Positions 23,761 to 32,275 of a DNA stretch of 55,241 nt are shown here, one piece after another (the stretch's first letter is position 1; the number at the start of each line of letters is the position of its first letter). Origin of the DNA: Sphingomonadales bacterium (GTDB lineage Bacteria > Pseudomonadota > Alphaproteobacteria > Sphingomonadales > Sphingomonadaceae); contig JAIXPC010000003.1 in NCBI GenBank assembly GCA_027486415.1, forward strand, positions 1-55,241, given 5' to 3'. The translations under genes were made by a program, and so were the position numbers. The notes beneath the pieces are model-generated. The model was not told the DNA's origin and ran no database searches. It saw only the letters and a list, made by a program, of their open reading frames with translations.

Positions 23761-24950
23761 TTCACAGCCGCCAGTTTCACCACTGCGCCGCTGCCGCCAG
23801 TCACGTGATCGGCCCAGCGTTCGATCAGAACACGGCGCTGTTCAAGAAAGTCGGTGCGCCGATATGCCCTGACGACCGCGCCATCCGCTACGTGTGCCAG
23901 CATCGCTTCGCAGACTTCGTGCGGCGCGTCGGTCGCTTCGGCCAGCCACACGCGCAGCGAAGTGCGGAATCCGTGGGGGCGTTCTTCCATCCCGCGCCGA
24001 TCCATTAGTCGTGACATTGTGGCGTCCGAGATCACCCCCTTGCGGACCGACGGGAAAAGCCAGCCGTCACGGGCAAAGGGTTTGGCCAGGGCGATGATGT
24101 GCTGCGCTTCACGCGAAAGAGGCACTCGGAAAGCTTCCGTCGCGCCCTTACGGCCCTTCATGCCTTCGCCCGGGATCGTCCAAACATCGCCTTCAATCTG
24201 TTCCAAGCGCAGATGGCGAAGCGGCCCCGATCGCACGCCAGTCAGGATCAGCAGACGCAAGGCAAGGTGCGTCAGTGTTGGTTCTGACAGACTGGCATAA
24301 AAAGCCGGCACGTCGGCCCATGCCAATGCAGGGATGTTTTCCGGCTTGTGACGTGTCTTGCCCAGCAGCGCCCGGGCTTTGTCCACCGCCTGCAAATCTA
24401 CATTCAGGCCCAGCGCCGCCGCGTGCTTCAGAACGATCGCCAGCCGGTTGGCAGCCTTGCGCGCGGCTTCAGCTTTATCGTGCCAAATCGGAGCCAGCAC
24501 ATCGCGGATGTCGCGTTGGTCAATATCAGTGACAGGCACACGGCCCAGCTTGGGAAGGACGTGAACCGAAAGGGGAGACAGCCATCGCCCGGCCTTGCCA
24601 TCGCCTTTCAGTTCGGCCTTTCGGGCTTCAAATGCGTCGGCAGTGATTACAGCCAAACTGATATCTTCCCGTCGCGCTGATCGGGCTTCGGCTTCACGTT
24701 CCTTGACGGGATCGCGGCCAGCCGCAGCGACCGCCTGCCACCGATCGGCCAGCTTGCGGGCATCTGCTAGCCCGAGTGACGGATAGCCGCCCAAGCCCAT
24801 TTCGCGGCGGTTGCCGTGAACAGTGACGCGCAGCACCCATTGCGCGCCGCCGTCATCCCGTTTGATGAACCACAGACCGCCACCGTCGCAGTGTTTGCCG
24901 GTCGATGCTGTCTTGATGCCTGCCGCAGTCAAGCGATGCTTGGCCCGCAT
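23757..24950 (-). CDS. Tyrosine-type integrase, P4-like
   Basis: 397-aa site-specific recombinase with an N-terminal arm-binding domain (DGGGLWFIKRDDGGAQW, MGLGGYPSLGLADAR), a SAM-like core-binding domain (~95-195) and a catalytic domain. All catalytic residues are in place: R240 in LTGVRSGPL, H326 and R329 in HGFR, H353 in MLAHV and nucleophile Y363 in RAYRR. This family commonly integrates into tRNA genes, as here. The ATG at 24950 faces attR, so the attachment region lies just upstream of the gene. No frame damage, so the enzyme should be active. Confidence 0.97.
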   Translation of the reverse strand: MRAKHRLTAAGIKTASTGKHCDGGGLWFIKRDDGGAQWVLRVTVHGNRREMGLGGYPSLGLADARKLADRWQAVAAAGRDPVKEREAEARSARREDISLAVITADAFEARKAELKGDGKAGRWLSPLSVHVLPKLGRVPVTDIDQRDIRDVLAPIWHDKAEAARKAANRLAIVLKHAAALGLNVDLQAVDKARALLGKTRHKPENIPALAWADVPAFYASLSEPTLTHLALRLLILTGVRSGPLRHLRLEQIEGDVWTIPGEGMKGRKGATEAFRVPLSREAQHIIALAKPFARDGWLFPSVRKGVISDATMSRLMDRRGMEERPHGFRTSLRVWLAEATDAPHEVCEAMLAHVADGAVVRAYRRTDFLEQRRVLIERWADHVTGGSGAVVKLAAVK

Positions 24951-24964
24951 TTTCTATCCCCCGA

Positions 24965-25063
24965 TTTATCCACCCTTGGCGGCTGGGTATAGCCGGGCAA
25001 GTCAAGGCATAGTTGGGCAATGGCAGACGATTTACAAGAGGGGAAAGGTGGATATTTGGGCAA
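24965..25063 (+). promoter_or_regulatory. Candidate integrase arm sites between int and attR
   Basis: Three direct repeats of ATAnnYGGGCAA stand at 24989-25000, 25009-25020 and 25052-25063, and TTTATCCACCCTT at 24965-24977 matches a motif near attL (18067-18078). The position between the integrase start and the att core is where arm-type sites and the int promoter are expected. Based on pattern only. Confidence 0.5.
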
Positions 25064-25069
25064 AGAAAA

Positions 25070-25846
25070 TCATTGTTGATCAATGGGTTGGTGCCGCCCC
25101 CGGGCACCATTCTGTTGCCGCGCGCGGCGTGATGCGGCGCCCACCAGCCCGAACCCGGCAATCATCATCGCCCAGCCTTGTGGCTCGGGAACTTCGTTGC
25201 CCGGCGCGATCTCCCAGTCCAGCAGGAACCGCCCTGCTGCCACGGAGTCGAGGCCACGATCAGCGCGGCCGAGGTTCCCGAAATTGTAGAAATCGAGGCT
25301 GTAGAACTGGTTCGGGGCAAGGACGACCGTGAAGCTGCCTGCATCATCCTGCGGGGCCGTACGAAACGGCGTCACCGTGAACGGCAGCGCACCCGATCCA
25401 TACACGCCCTGGATGCCAAGCGTGTCGTCGCCGGTCACATCCAGCGACCAGCGCGCCACGAACCGGCTGACCGTTGCACCGGTGGTGAAGCGGTAGGACC
25501 AGCTGGCAAGGCCGGGGGGGACGGTTTCCACCAGCGTGGGGTTTACTGATGTGGGGTTGCGGGCGTCCCAGCCCCACTGCATTTCCGTCTGGCCCCGCGT
25601 TGCCGATGCCCATGTGGCGCGCATGCTGGAAAAGACCGAGATCTGGCCATCGCCATCGGCAAGCCTCACCGAAGCTTGGCTTGCCAATGTGCCAGGCAGC
25701 CCGTCGGCCAGATCCGATTCGTTCTGCTGCTCCGTAGTGGGGCCCACGGTGATCCGCGCGGTGCTGCTCACTGCACCACCATCCGGAGTGACCGCAGCCG
25801 CTGGTGTTGCGAACATCAAGACCAAAGCCAGTGCAGCGTGTCGCAT
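25070..25846 (-). CDS. PEP-CTERM sorting-signal protein, 3' end altered by the element
   Basis: 258-aa exported protein: signal peptide (~residues 1-18), a beta-rich body without recognised enzyme motifs, then a C-terminal PEP-CTERM tail: VPEPQGWAMMIAGFGLVG, a hydrophobic helix and a basic SRRAR. Such proteins are sorted by an exosortase, linked to extracellular polysaccharide; no exosortase is in the window. The last residues after SRRAR are encoded by the att core and element DNA (25070-25112). With the element excised, the frame would read ATT TGA right after the att core, ending inside the antisense of tRNA-Phe. The ATG at 25846 gives the signal peptide. Confidence 0.85.
   Translation of the reverse strand: MRHAALALVLMFATPAAAVTPDGGAVSSTARITVGPTTEQQNESDLADGLPGTLASQASVRLADGDGQISVFSSMRATWASATRGQTEMQWGWDARNPTSVNPTLVETVPPGLASWSYRFTTGATVSRFVARWSLDVTGDDTLGIQGVYGSGALPFTVTPFRTAPQDDAGSFTVVLAPNQFYSLDFYNFGNLGRADRGLDSVAAGRFLLDWEIAPGNEVPEPQGWAMMIAGFGLVGAASRRARQQNGARGRHQPIDQQ
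25094..25112 (+). repeat. attR core
   Basis: Exact copy of the 19 bases at 17984-18002. It lies within the 3' end of the PEP-CTERM gene, whose tail codons it supplies. Confidence 0.92.
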
Positions 25847-25966
25847 GTTGCCCCCAACGAATGATGTCGCAATCAATCTGAAAATTAACAAAATGGCAAT
25901 ATGCTTGAAACGTCTGACTCAGACAGGCGGTTGCACCGGGGCGAGCTTCATGCGACGGGGCCGGCC

Positions 25967-26974
25967 ATGAACCTCGCTCGTTTCCCCCGTCGCCGCTACA
26001 CGCCCGGATTCACCCCCATGGAGGCCATGCCGCGATTGTCGGCAGCGCTGGGCGGGGCGGAATTGTGGATCAAGCGCGATGACCTGCTTGGCCTTGCCGG
26101 TGGCGGCAACAAGACGCGCAAGCTGGAATTCCTTGTGGCCGACGCGCTGGCCAAGGGGGCTGACACGCTGATCACTGTCGGCGCGCCGCAATCCAACCAC
26201 TGCCGCCTGACGCTGGCAGCGGCCGCAAGGGAAGGTCTGGATTGCCGCCTGGTGATCGAGGAACGGGTGCCCGGCAGCTACAATCCCGACGCCCTGGGCA
26301 ACAATCTGTTGTTCGACCTGATGGGCGCGGCGAGCATCCGGATGGTGAAGGCCGGCGCCGACCTGATGGCCGAAATGGAAGAGGAGGCCGCAGCGGTGAA
26401 GGCCGCCGGAGGCCACCCCTATATCATCGTCGGCGGCGGCTCTTCGCCGCTTGGCGCGCTCGGCTATGCGGCCTGCGCGCAGGAGATCATGGCGCAGGCC
26501 TTTGACCAGGGCGTGAACTTCGATCGCATCGTGGTGGCTTCGGGCAGCGCCGGCACGCATTCGGGTCTGATCGCCGGCCTGATCGCGCTCAACGCCGGCA
26601 TCCCCGTCACCGGCATCAACGTGCGCCGTCCACGTGCCGAGCAGGAGGCCAATGTGCTGAAACTGGCGGTTGCGACGGCAGAGTTGCTCGGCACGCCGGC
26701 ACCAGTGGCGGACGATATTGTTGCTCTCGATCAATGGGTTGGACCAGGATATTCGCTGCCGACCGCCGAAATGGTGGAAGCCGTCAGGATGCTGGCAAGC
26801 AAGGAAGGCATCCTGCTTGACCCCGTTTACAGCGGCAAGGCCATGGCCGGCCTGATCGCGCTGACCCGGCAGGGTGCCTTCAACGGCGAGCGCCTGCTGT
26901 TCCTGCACACCGGCGGTTCGCCGTCGTTGTCGGCCTTTGCCAACGTGTTGCGCGATCCCGCCTTCAATTCATGA
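25967..26974 (+). CDS. dcyD: D-cysteine desulfhydrase / ACC deaminase family
   Basis: 335-aa fold-type II PLP enzyme. AELWIKRDDLLGLAGGGNKTRKLEF holds the PLP lysine in GGNKTRK (~residue 50); APQSNHCRLTLAAAA is the substrate-carboxylate loop and SGSAGTHSGLIAGL the phosphate-binding loop. The overall pattern fits DcyD, which converts D-cysteine to pyruvate, H2S and ammonia; ACC deaminase is the close alternative. The ATG at 25967 gives the family N-terminus (ARFPRRRYTPGFTPME). It overlaps the racemase gene as ATGA. Confidence 0.9.
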   Translation: MNLARFPRRRYTPGFTPMEAMPRLSAALGGAELWIKRDDLLGLAGGGNKTRKLEFLVADALAKGADTLITVGAPQSNHCRLTLAAAAREGLDCRLVIEERVPGSYNPDALGNNLLFDLMGAASIRMVKAGADLMAEMEEEAAAVKAAGGHPYIIVGGGSSPLGALGYAACAQEIMAQAFDQGVNFDRIVVASGSAGTHSGLIAGLIALNAGIPVTGINVRRPRAEQEANVLKLAVATAELLGTPAPVADDIVALDQWVGPGYSLPTAEMVEAVRMLASKEGILLDPVYSGKAMAGLIALTRQGAFNGERLLFLHTGGSPSLSAFANVLRDPAFNS

Positions 26975-27654
26975 GCCGGTATCGGACCATCGGCGTGATC
27001 GGCGGCATGGGGCCGGCGGCCACCGCCGATTTCCTGACGCGGCTGGTGGCGGGCGTGCCGGCCGCGCACGATACGGATCATCCGCGCGTGCTGGTCGACA
27101 GCAACCCGCACGTGCCCGATCGCAATGCGGCGGCGCTGAACGGGGCGGATTCGCCCGGTCCTGCGCTGGCCGAAATGGCACTTCGGCTGGCCAATAATGG
27201 GGCTGAAGTGCTGGCGATGCCATGCAACGCTGCCCATGGTTGGGCCGATGCCATCACGGCAGCGCCGTTCGTTTCGATGATTGATGCCGCCGTGGCCGAA
27301 GCCATGGCGCACAATCCGCGCCGCATCGGCGTGCTGGGCGTGGGGGCGACGCTGGCGCTGGATCTCTATGGCAAGGCCAGCCCGGTGCCGGTGCTGGCCG
27401 GCGATCTGGCGGTGGTGCAACCGGCGGTCAATGCCATAAAGGCTGGCGATCGCAGTCACTCTGTCCGCACCGCGTTGGCCAATGCGGCGCAAGCGCTGGC
27501 CATGGCTGGCGCGGATGTGGTGATTGCTGCCTGCACCGAAGTGCCGCTGCTGCTCACGCAGGCCGATGTGCCGGTGCCGCTGATCGATTCCACTGCAGCC
27601 CTCGCGCGCGCCACATTGGCGGCGGCCGCGATGCCGGCTAGCGTTGAGGCATGA
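26971..27654 (+). CDS. Aspartate/glutamate racemase family protein
   Basis: 227-aa cofactor-independent racemase. The two catalytic Cys stand in AMPCNAAHGW (~residue 80) and AACTEVPLLL (~190); the start IGVIGGMGPAATADFL is the family hallmark. It interconverts L- and D-aspartate or -glutamate, or a related amino acid. It is coupled to the upstream D-cysteine desulfhydrase and downstream alcohol dehydrogenase by ATGA overlaps, which suggests a D-amino acid operon. Confidence 0.92.
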   Translation: MSRYRTIGVIGGMGPAATADFLTRLVAGVPAAHDTDHPRVLVDSNPHVPDRNAAALNGADSPGPALAEMALRLANNGAEVLAMPCNAAHGWADAITAAPFVSMIDAAVAEAMAHNPRRIGVLGVGATLALDLYGKASPVPVLAGDLAVVQPAVNAIKAGDRSHSVRTALANAAQALAMAGADVVIAACTEVPLLLTQADVPVPLIDSTAALARATLAAAAMPASVEA

Positions 27655-28763
27655 GCCAGACAACCGCCGCCGTTCTTGCCGCCATGGGCGCGGCGCAGCC
27701 CTATGCGACCAGCCAGCCGCTGGCGCTGGAGCAGCTCGATCTGGCGCCGCCCGGGCCCGGCGAAGTGCTGGTGCGGATCGAGGCGGCCGGCCTGTGCCAC
27801 AGCGATCTTTCGGTTGTGAACGCCGATCGCCCGCGCCCGATGCCGATGGCGCTGGGCCATGAGGCAGTGGCGCGCGTCGAGGCGGCCGGGCCGAACACGC
27901 GGTTGAAGCCCGGCCAGCGCGTCGTGATGGCGTTCTTGCCGGCCTGTGGCCATTGCCAGCCCTGCCACACGGGCGAACCGTGGCTGTGTGTCAGCGGCGC
28001 GGCGGCCAACGGCAAGGGCGAATTGCTGGGCGGCGGGTTTCGCCTGTCGCACCATGGCCAGCCGGTGCACCATCATCTGGGCCTGTCGGCCTTTGCCACC
28101 CATGCCGTCATCGATGAGCGCAGTTGCGTGGTCATCGATGACGATATCCCGGCCGAGATCGCGGCGCTGTTTGGCTGTGCCGTGCTGACCGGCGTGGGCG
28201 CGGTGTTCAATTCGGCCGCCGTGCGTGCCGGCGAGAGCGTGGCGGTGTGGGGCCTGGGCGGCGTTGGCCTCGCCGCGCTGATCGGTGCGGTCGCGGCAGG
28301 CGCGGAGCCGGTGATCGCCATCGATCCCGTGCCGGAAAAGCGCGCATTGGCGCTGGAACTGGGCGCGCGGGCCGCAGTCGCGCCCCAGGACGTGGCTTCG
28401 GCCTTTGCCGAACATGGCGCGCCCCGCGTGGCCATCGAAAGCGTGGGCAAGGGCGCGGTGCTGGCCGAAGCCTATCGCACCGCCGCGCGCGGTGGCCGCA
28501 TTGTCACCGTCGGCCTGCCCAATCCGGCCGATCCCTTCACCATCCCGGCGGTCAGCCTGGTGGCTGAGGCCAAGACGGTGATCGGCAGCTACATGGGATC
28601 GGCGGTGCCGGCGCGTGATATCCCGCGTTACATCGCGCTGTGGCGCGCCGGGCGGCTGCCGGTGCACCGCCTGCTGTCGGGTATCCGGCCGATGGCGGAG
28701 ATCAATGACGCACTCGACGCGCTGGCGAGCGGACAGGCCATCCGCCAGATCCTGATCCCCTGA
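27651..28763 (+). CDS. Zinc-dependent alcohol dehydrogenase, class III-like
   Basis: 370-aa MDR-family dehydrogenase. The catalytic zinc is set by Cys in AAGLCHSDLSVV (~residue 48) and His in LGHEAVARVE (~68); the structural zinc by four Cys in ACGHCQPCHTGEPWLC (~100-115); NAD binds at GLGGVGLAALIGA (~201-213) with the following acidic AIDPV. It resembles the glutathione-independent/aryl alcohol branch; the substrate is open. ATGA overlap upstream; its TGA shares one base with the prepilin peptidase start. Confidence 0.92.
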   Translation: MSQTTAAVLAAMGAAQPYATSQPLALEQLDLAPPGPGEVLVRIEAAGLCHSDLSVVNADRPRPMPMALGHEAVARVEAAGPNTRLKPGQRVVMAFLPACGHCQPCHTGEPWLCVSGAAANGKGELLGGGFRLSHHGQPVHHHLGLSAFATHAVIDERSCVVIDDDIPAEIAALFGCAVLTGVGAVFNSAAVRAGESVAVWGLGGVGLAALIGAVAAGAEPVIAIDPVPEKRALALELGARAAVAPQDVASAFAEHGAPRVAIESVGKGAVLAEAYRTAARGGRIVTVGLPNPADPFTIPAVSLVAEAKTVIGSYMGSAVPARDIPRYIALWRAGRLPVHRLLSGIRPMAEINDALDALASGQAIRQILIP

Positions 28764-29515
28764 TGCTGCCCGCCGGCTGGTGGCCGGTTGTCGGCAGCGG
28801 TCTTGGCCTGCTGCTGGGCAGTTTCATCGCGCTGGTCACGGCGCGCTGGCCGCAGGGAGAGGCGATCACCGGCCGGTCGCGCTGCGATGTCTGCCGGGCC
28901 ACGCTGAGGCCGCTGGACCTCGTGCCCGTCCTGTCTTTCCTCGCCTCACGTGGGCGCTGCCGCCGCTGTGGCGCGGGCATTGCGCCGCGCCACCTCGTCA
29001 TCGAACTTGCCGCAGCCGCCATCGGGGCATTGCTGCTGTGGCGGCACCCGTCGCCGGAGGGGCTGCTGGTTGCCATCGCCGGCTGGTGGCTGCTGACGCT
29101 GCTGATCCTCGATGTCGAGCACCAGTGGCTGCCCGATCTGCTGACCCTGAGCTTCATCCCGTTCGCGCTGCTGCTGCCGGGCCCGCCAGTGGGCGAACGC
29201 CTGCTGGCCGCATTGCTGGGCTTTGGCGTGTTGTGGAGCCTGCGCCTCGCCTATCGCGCCGCCCGCGGGCGCGACGGCATGGGCGGCGGCGATCCCAAGC
29301 TGATGGCCGGGCTGGGCGCCCTCCTTGGCCTCATTCCCTTGCCCTTCCTGCTGACCGGGGCATCGGCACTGGGGCTGATGCTGGCACTGGTTGACCGGGC
29401 GCGGGGGCGCAGCATCACCGCCACCACCCGCCTGCCGCTGGGCGCGCTGCTGGCCGGCATGGCGTTGATCCTGCTGGCGCTGGGGCCAGACTGGATCGAC
29501 CGTCTGCGCCGTTAG
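28763..29515 (+). CDS. gspO: Prepilin peptidase / N-methyltransferase
   Basis: 250-aa polytopic aspartyl protease (A24) that cleaves and N-methylates type IV prepilin-like proteins. The cytoplasmic zinc site is CDVC and CRRC (~residues 40-70); catalytic Asp are in LDVEHQWLPD (~113) and GMGGGDPKLMAG (~173). About eight hydrophobic segments follow. It must process the pseudopilins GspG, H, I, J and K encoded at 37155-39852. It shares one base with the alcohol dehydrogenase stop and its own stop overlaps the end of the convergent TonB-dependent receptor gene by four bases. Confidence 0.93.
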   Translation: MLPAGWWPVVGSGLGLLLGSFIALVTARWPQGEAITGRSRCDVCRATLRPLDLVPVLSFLASRGRCRRCGAGIAPRHLVIELAAAAIGALLLWRHPSPEGLLVAIAGWWLLTLLILDVEHQWLPDLLTLSFIPFALLLPGPPVGERLLAALLGFGVLWSLRLAYRAARGRDGMGGGDPKLMAGLGALLGLIPLPFLLTGASALGLMLALVDRARGRSITATTRLPLGALLAGMALILLALGPDWIDRLRR

Positions 29516-32199
29516 AACTTGACCGACGCGCTGGCCTGAATGGTGCGGCCCAGCGCAAATGTGTTGGTGTCGATGCGGCTGGCGTTCAGGCGCTGGAATT
29601 CCTGGTACCGTGTGTTGGTCAGGTTGCGCGCTTCCAGCTTGGCTTCGATCTCGCGGCCGAACAGGGTGATGCCCTGGCGGATGACGACATCAAGCCGGAT
29701 GCCGGGCTTTTCCACGAGGTCGGGCTGGCCCGACGGGCCGCGGAAGGCAACGCGGTTGCTTGCATAGTTCAAGAGGATGGTCTGTTCCGACAGGCCTTCA
29801 TCATCCTGGAAGCCGAACTGCAGGTTGGCGACATGATCGGACTGGCCGGTGAGCGGCAGGCCATTGCGGAAGATGTCGGTGGCCGGCACGATTTCGCCCG
29901 ACAGCGGGAAGCGGGTGGTGTCGCCGGCTTTCACGCGGATTTCCGAATTGGCCCAGGTATAGTTGGCCGACACGAAGAAGCGCCGCGTTTCGAACAGCTT
30001 GCCCCAGCCCGACAGATCGAAATATTTCTGCACCTCGATCTCGGCGCCATAAAGCCGGGCGTTGGGCGCATTGGCAAAGGTGGTCTGGAAGGTGCCGCCC
30101 TGCACAAAGGCGATGGCATCGATCGGCTTGTCGATATCCTTGAAGAAGCCGCCAACCGCGATGCGCTCATCACGGCCGAAATACCATTCATAGCGGGCTT
30201 CGACGTTGATCAGTTCCGAATTGGTGAGGAACTGGTTGCCAAAGCTCAGGCGGTCGCTTTCGGTATCGAAATAGGGCTGCGGCGCGAGTTCGCGGAACTG
30301 CGGGCGGGCAATGGTCTTTGACGCCGCGACGCGCAGCTGCATGTCTTCGGCGAAGTTCCAGGTGAGGGTGGCGGCCGGCAGCCAATAGCCCTTGTCGATG
30401 TTGGTGGGCGTGTTGAACGCCGAACCGGGGTTGGCGTTGAACACGTCGACGGGCGTGACGTTCTGCTTGCCGGTCTCGTAGCGCACGCCGGCGACGAACT
30501 GGACGCCATCGGCGGGCTCGATCTCGATCTGGCCATAGCCGGCGTGGACCGTCATCCGCGCATCATAGCGCGGGGCCACGGTGGAGATGGTGTTGAGGAT
30601 GATGCCGTAGGTGTAGACGTTGAAATCCGACAGCAGGAAATCGGGCCGCTGCTGGGTGACGGCGCCGGGCAGCGCGGCATTCGACTGGTAGCGATAGTCG
30701 AAGCGTTCCGAGCTGCGATCGGCCGATGACCAGGCGTAACCGGCGGTGACGCGGATGGGGAACGGCCCGTTGCGGAACTTGTAGCCGAGATCGATGCCGC
30801 CGCCCCACACGTCTTCGTTCAGCCGGCTGAAGGCCACCAGGCTGGACTGGCCGGGGGAGCGCAGATCGTTCACATAATCGTTGAACTGGGCCGAGAAGGC
30901 ATAGTTGTTGAAACGTTCGTAGGGGGCGAGGCGCTTGCTATTGGCATAGGTGCCGCGCACATCCAGCGTCAGGTCGCCGAACTTGAATTCGCCCACCAAT
31001 TGCGTGTCGATCAGCTGGCGGCGGAACAGCGCGGTGGCGTTCCGCTGCAGCAGCACGTCGCGGCCGACGTTGATATCGTCGGTGCCGGACTGGATGCGGG
31101 CTTCCTTGATGGTGTCGTTCACATAGACGTTGGAAAAACGGATCTTGTGATCGCCGAATTCGGCGCCGACGCTGAACAGGCCATTGAGGACGCTGCGGAA
31201 TTCGGTGGCGGCGAAATCGAAATCCTGATCGGGGTTCAGCTGCAGCGTGCCGCCGGGGCCGACCGCTGCACCGCCCGACAATTGCTGCTTGCCGGCCTTG
31301 GTCTGCCAGTCGTTGGAGAAGCCGGCGGCAAAGACGAAGCCGACGCGCGCATCACCCACGTCCCAGGCGCGGCCGCCGGACATGTTGGCGCTCCAGTTCA
31401 CCGGGATATTGTCGTTGGAAAAGATGACGTTGGTTTCGGCGTTGGTCAGCGTCGCCGTGATATCCTGCAGCTGGCGCAGGCTGTAATTGCCGCCGACGGC
31501 CAATGCCGTGCCGGCATCCTGGCTGGCGCGGATCCCGGTGGGCAGGCGGCGGGTGCCGTCGTCAAAGCCGGTCCAGTCCTTCTTGCCGCCGGCATAGACG
31601 TAACCCAACTGGCCGGTGGTCACCGTGTTGGCGCCGATGCTGCCGCCGACGGTGAAGAAGGCTTCCTTGGGCACTGCCTTGGTGGTGAGGTTAATGACGC
31701 CGCCGCCGAATTCGCCGGGGAAATTGGCCGAATAGCTTTTCTGGACGACCGAGCTGGCCAGCACCGAGGTGGGGAAGAGATCGAGCGGCACGACACGGCG
31801 CAGCGGATCGGGCGACGGGATCGGCAGGCCGTTCAGCAGCGCCAGCGAATAGCGTTCGCCAAGGCCGCGGACATAGACGTAGCGGCCGCCCACCACCGAC
31901 AGGCCGGTGACGCGCTTCAAGGCGCCGGCAATATCGCCTTCGCCCGAGCGGGCGATGTCGGCGGACGAGAGCACGGAGACGACCTCGCGGCTCAACCGCA
32001 CCGTGTTGGGGATGCGGCGGCCGATGACGACGATTTCGCTGTTGCTGCCGCCGGGGGCGGAAATGTCGATCTCTTCCTCCGCCGGCGGTGCCGCGGTGTC
32101 GGCGGGCGCCGGCGCAGGGGCGGGTGCAGGCTGCTGCGCCAGGGCAGGCGCGGCGAGCATGGTGGTGGCGAGAAGGATGGTGAGTGGCTTGGTCGTCAT
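29512..32199 (-). CDS. TonB-dependent outer membrane receptor
   Basis: 895-aa receptor with a signal peptide (~residues 1-21), an acidic/Pro-Ala linker, then SNSEIVVIGRRIPNTVRL (TonB box and plug start, ~52), a plug domain to ~190 (RGLGERYSLALLNGLPIP, PGEFGGGVINLTTKAVP) and a ~22-strand barrel ending in ...ASVKF with terminal Phe. It imports a ligand through the outer membrane with TonB energy; the ligand is unknown. It lies 76 bp downstream of the secreted-lipoprotein gene with a strong hairpin between. The ATG at 32199 gives the signal peptide; upstream in-frame starts add non-coding sequence. Confidence 0.95.
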   Translation of the reverse strand: MTTKPLTILLATTMLAAPALAQQPAPAPAPAPADTAAPPAEEEIDISAPGGSNSEIVVIGRRIPNTVRLSREVVSVLSSADIARSGEGDIAGALKRVTGLSVVGGRYVYVRGLGERYSLALLNGLPIPSPDPLRRVVPLDLFPTSVLASSVVQKSYSANFPGEFGGGVINLTTKAVPKEAFFTVGGSIGANTVTTGQLGYVYAGGKKDWTGFDDGTRRLPTGIRASQDAGTALAVGGNYSLRQLQDITATLTNAETNVIFSNDNIPVNWSANMSGGRAWDVGDARVGFVFAAGFSNDWQTKAGKQQLSGGAAVGPGGTLQLNPDQDFDFAATEFRSVLNGLFSVGAEFGDHKIRFSNVYVNDTIKEARIQSGTDDINVGRDVLLQRNATALFRRQLIDTQLVGEFKFGDLTLDVRGTYANSKRLAPYERFNNYAFSAQFNDYVNDLRSPGQSSLVAFSRLNEDVWGGGIDLGYKFRNGPFPIRVTAGYAWSSADRSSERFDYRYQSNAALPGAVTQQRPDFLLSDFNVYTYGIILNTISTVAPRYDARMTVHAGYGQIEIEPADGVQFVAGVRYETGKQNVTPVDVFNANPGSAFNTPTNIDKGYWLPAATLTWNFAEDMQLRVAASKTIARPQFRELAPQPYFDTESDRLSFGNQFLTNSELINVEARYEWYFGRDERIAVGGFFKDIDKPIDAIAFVQGGTFQTTFANAPNARLYGAEIEVQKYFDLSGWGKLFETRRFFVSANYTWANSEIRVKAGDTTRFPLSGEIVPATDIFRNGLPLTGQSDHVANLQFGFQDDEGLSEQTILLNYASNRVAFRGPSGQPDLVEKPGIRLDVVIRQGITLFGREIEAKLEARNLTNTRYQEFQRLNASRIDTNTFALGRTIQASASVKF

Positions 32200-32235
32200 T
32201 ATTGTCCCCCGGTGGCCCGGCAACAGGCAAGGCGC

Positions 32236-32263
32236 GGCCGGCGACCGGAAGCGGTCGCCGGCC
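32236..32263 (-). promoter_or_regulatory. Intercistronic hairpin, 12-bp perfect stem
   Basis: Bases 32236-32247 pair perfectly with 32252-32263 around a 4-nt loop. No T-run follows in the direction of transcription, so it is not a standard intrinsic terminator. It sits between the lipoprotein stop (32276) and the receptor start (32199) and may stabilise the upstream mRNA or attenuate receptor expression. Confidence 0.65.
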
Positions 32264-32275
32264 GGACGCGTGGGC

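Larger units (their letters stand above)
17984..25112. mobile_element. ~7.1-kb integrative element in tRNA-Phe, satellite-like
   Basis: Bounded by an exact 19-bp direct repeat, one copy at the tRNA-Phe 3' end and the other downstream of the integrase. All recognisable genes are on the minus strand: integrase, unknown (239 aa), AlpA-like regulator, two small unknowns, Toprim primase, DUF3987 helicase-like protein, small unknown, remnant of a second DUF3987 gene, HNH endonuclease, small unknown. This integrase - AlpA - primase plan recalls P4-like satellites and related integrative elements. No capsid, tail, terminase, relaxase or mating genes are seen, so transfer would depend on a helper. The intergenic parts look less GC-rich than the flanks. 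Boundaries are well supported; the class is inferred. Confidence 0.9.
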
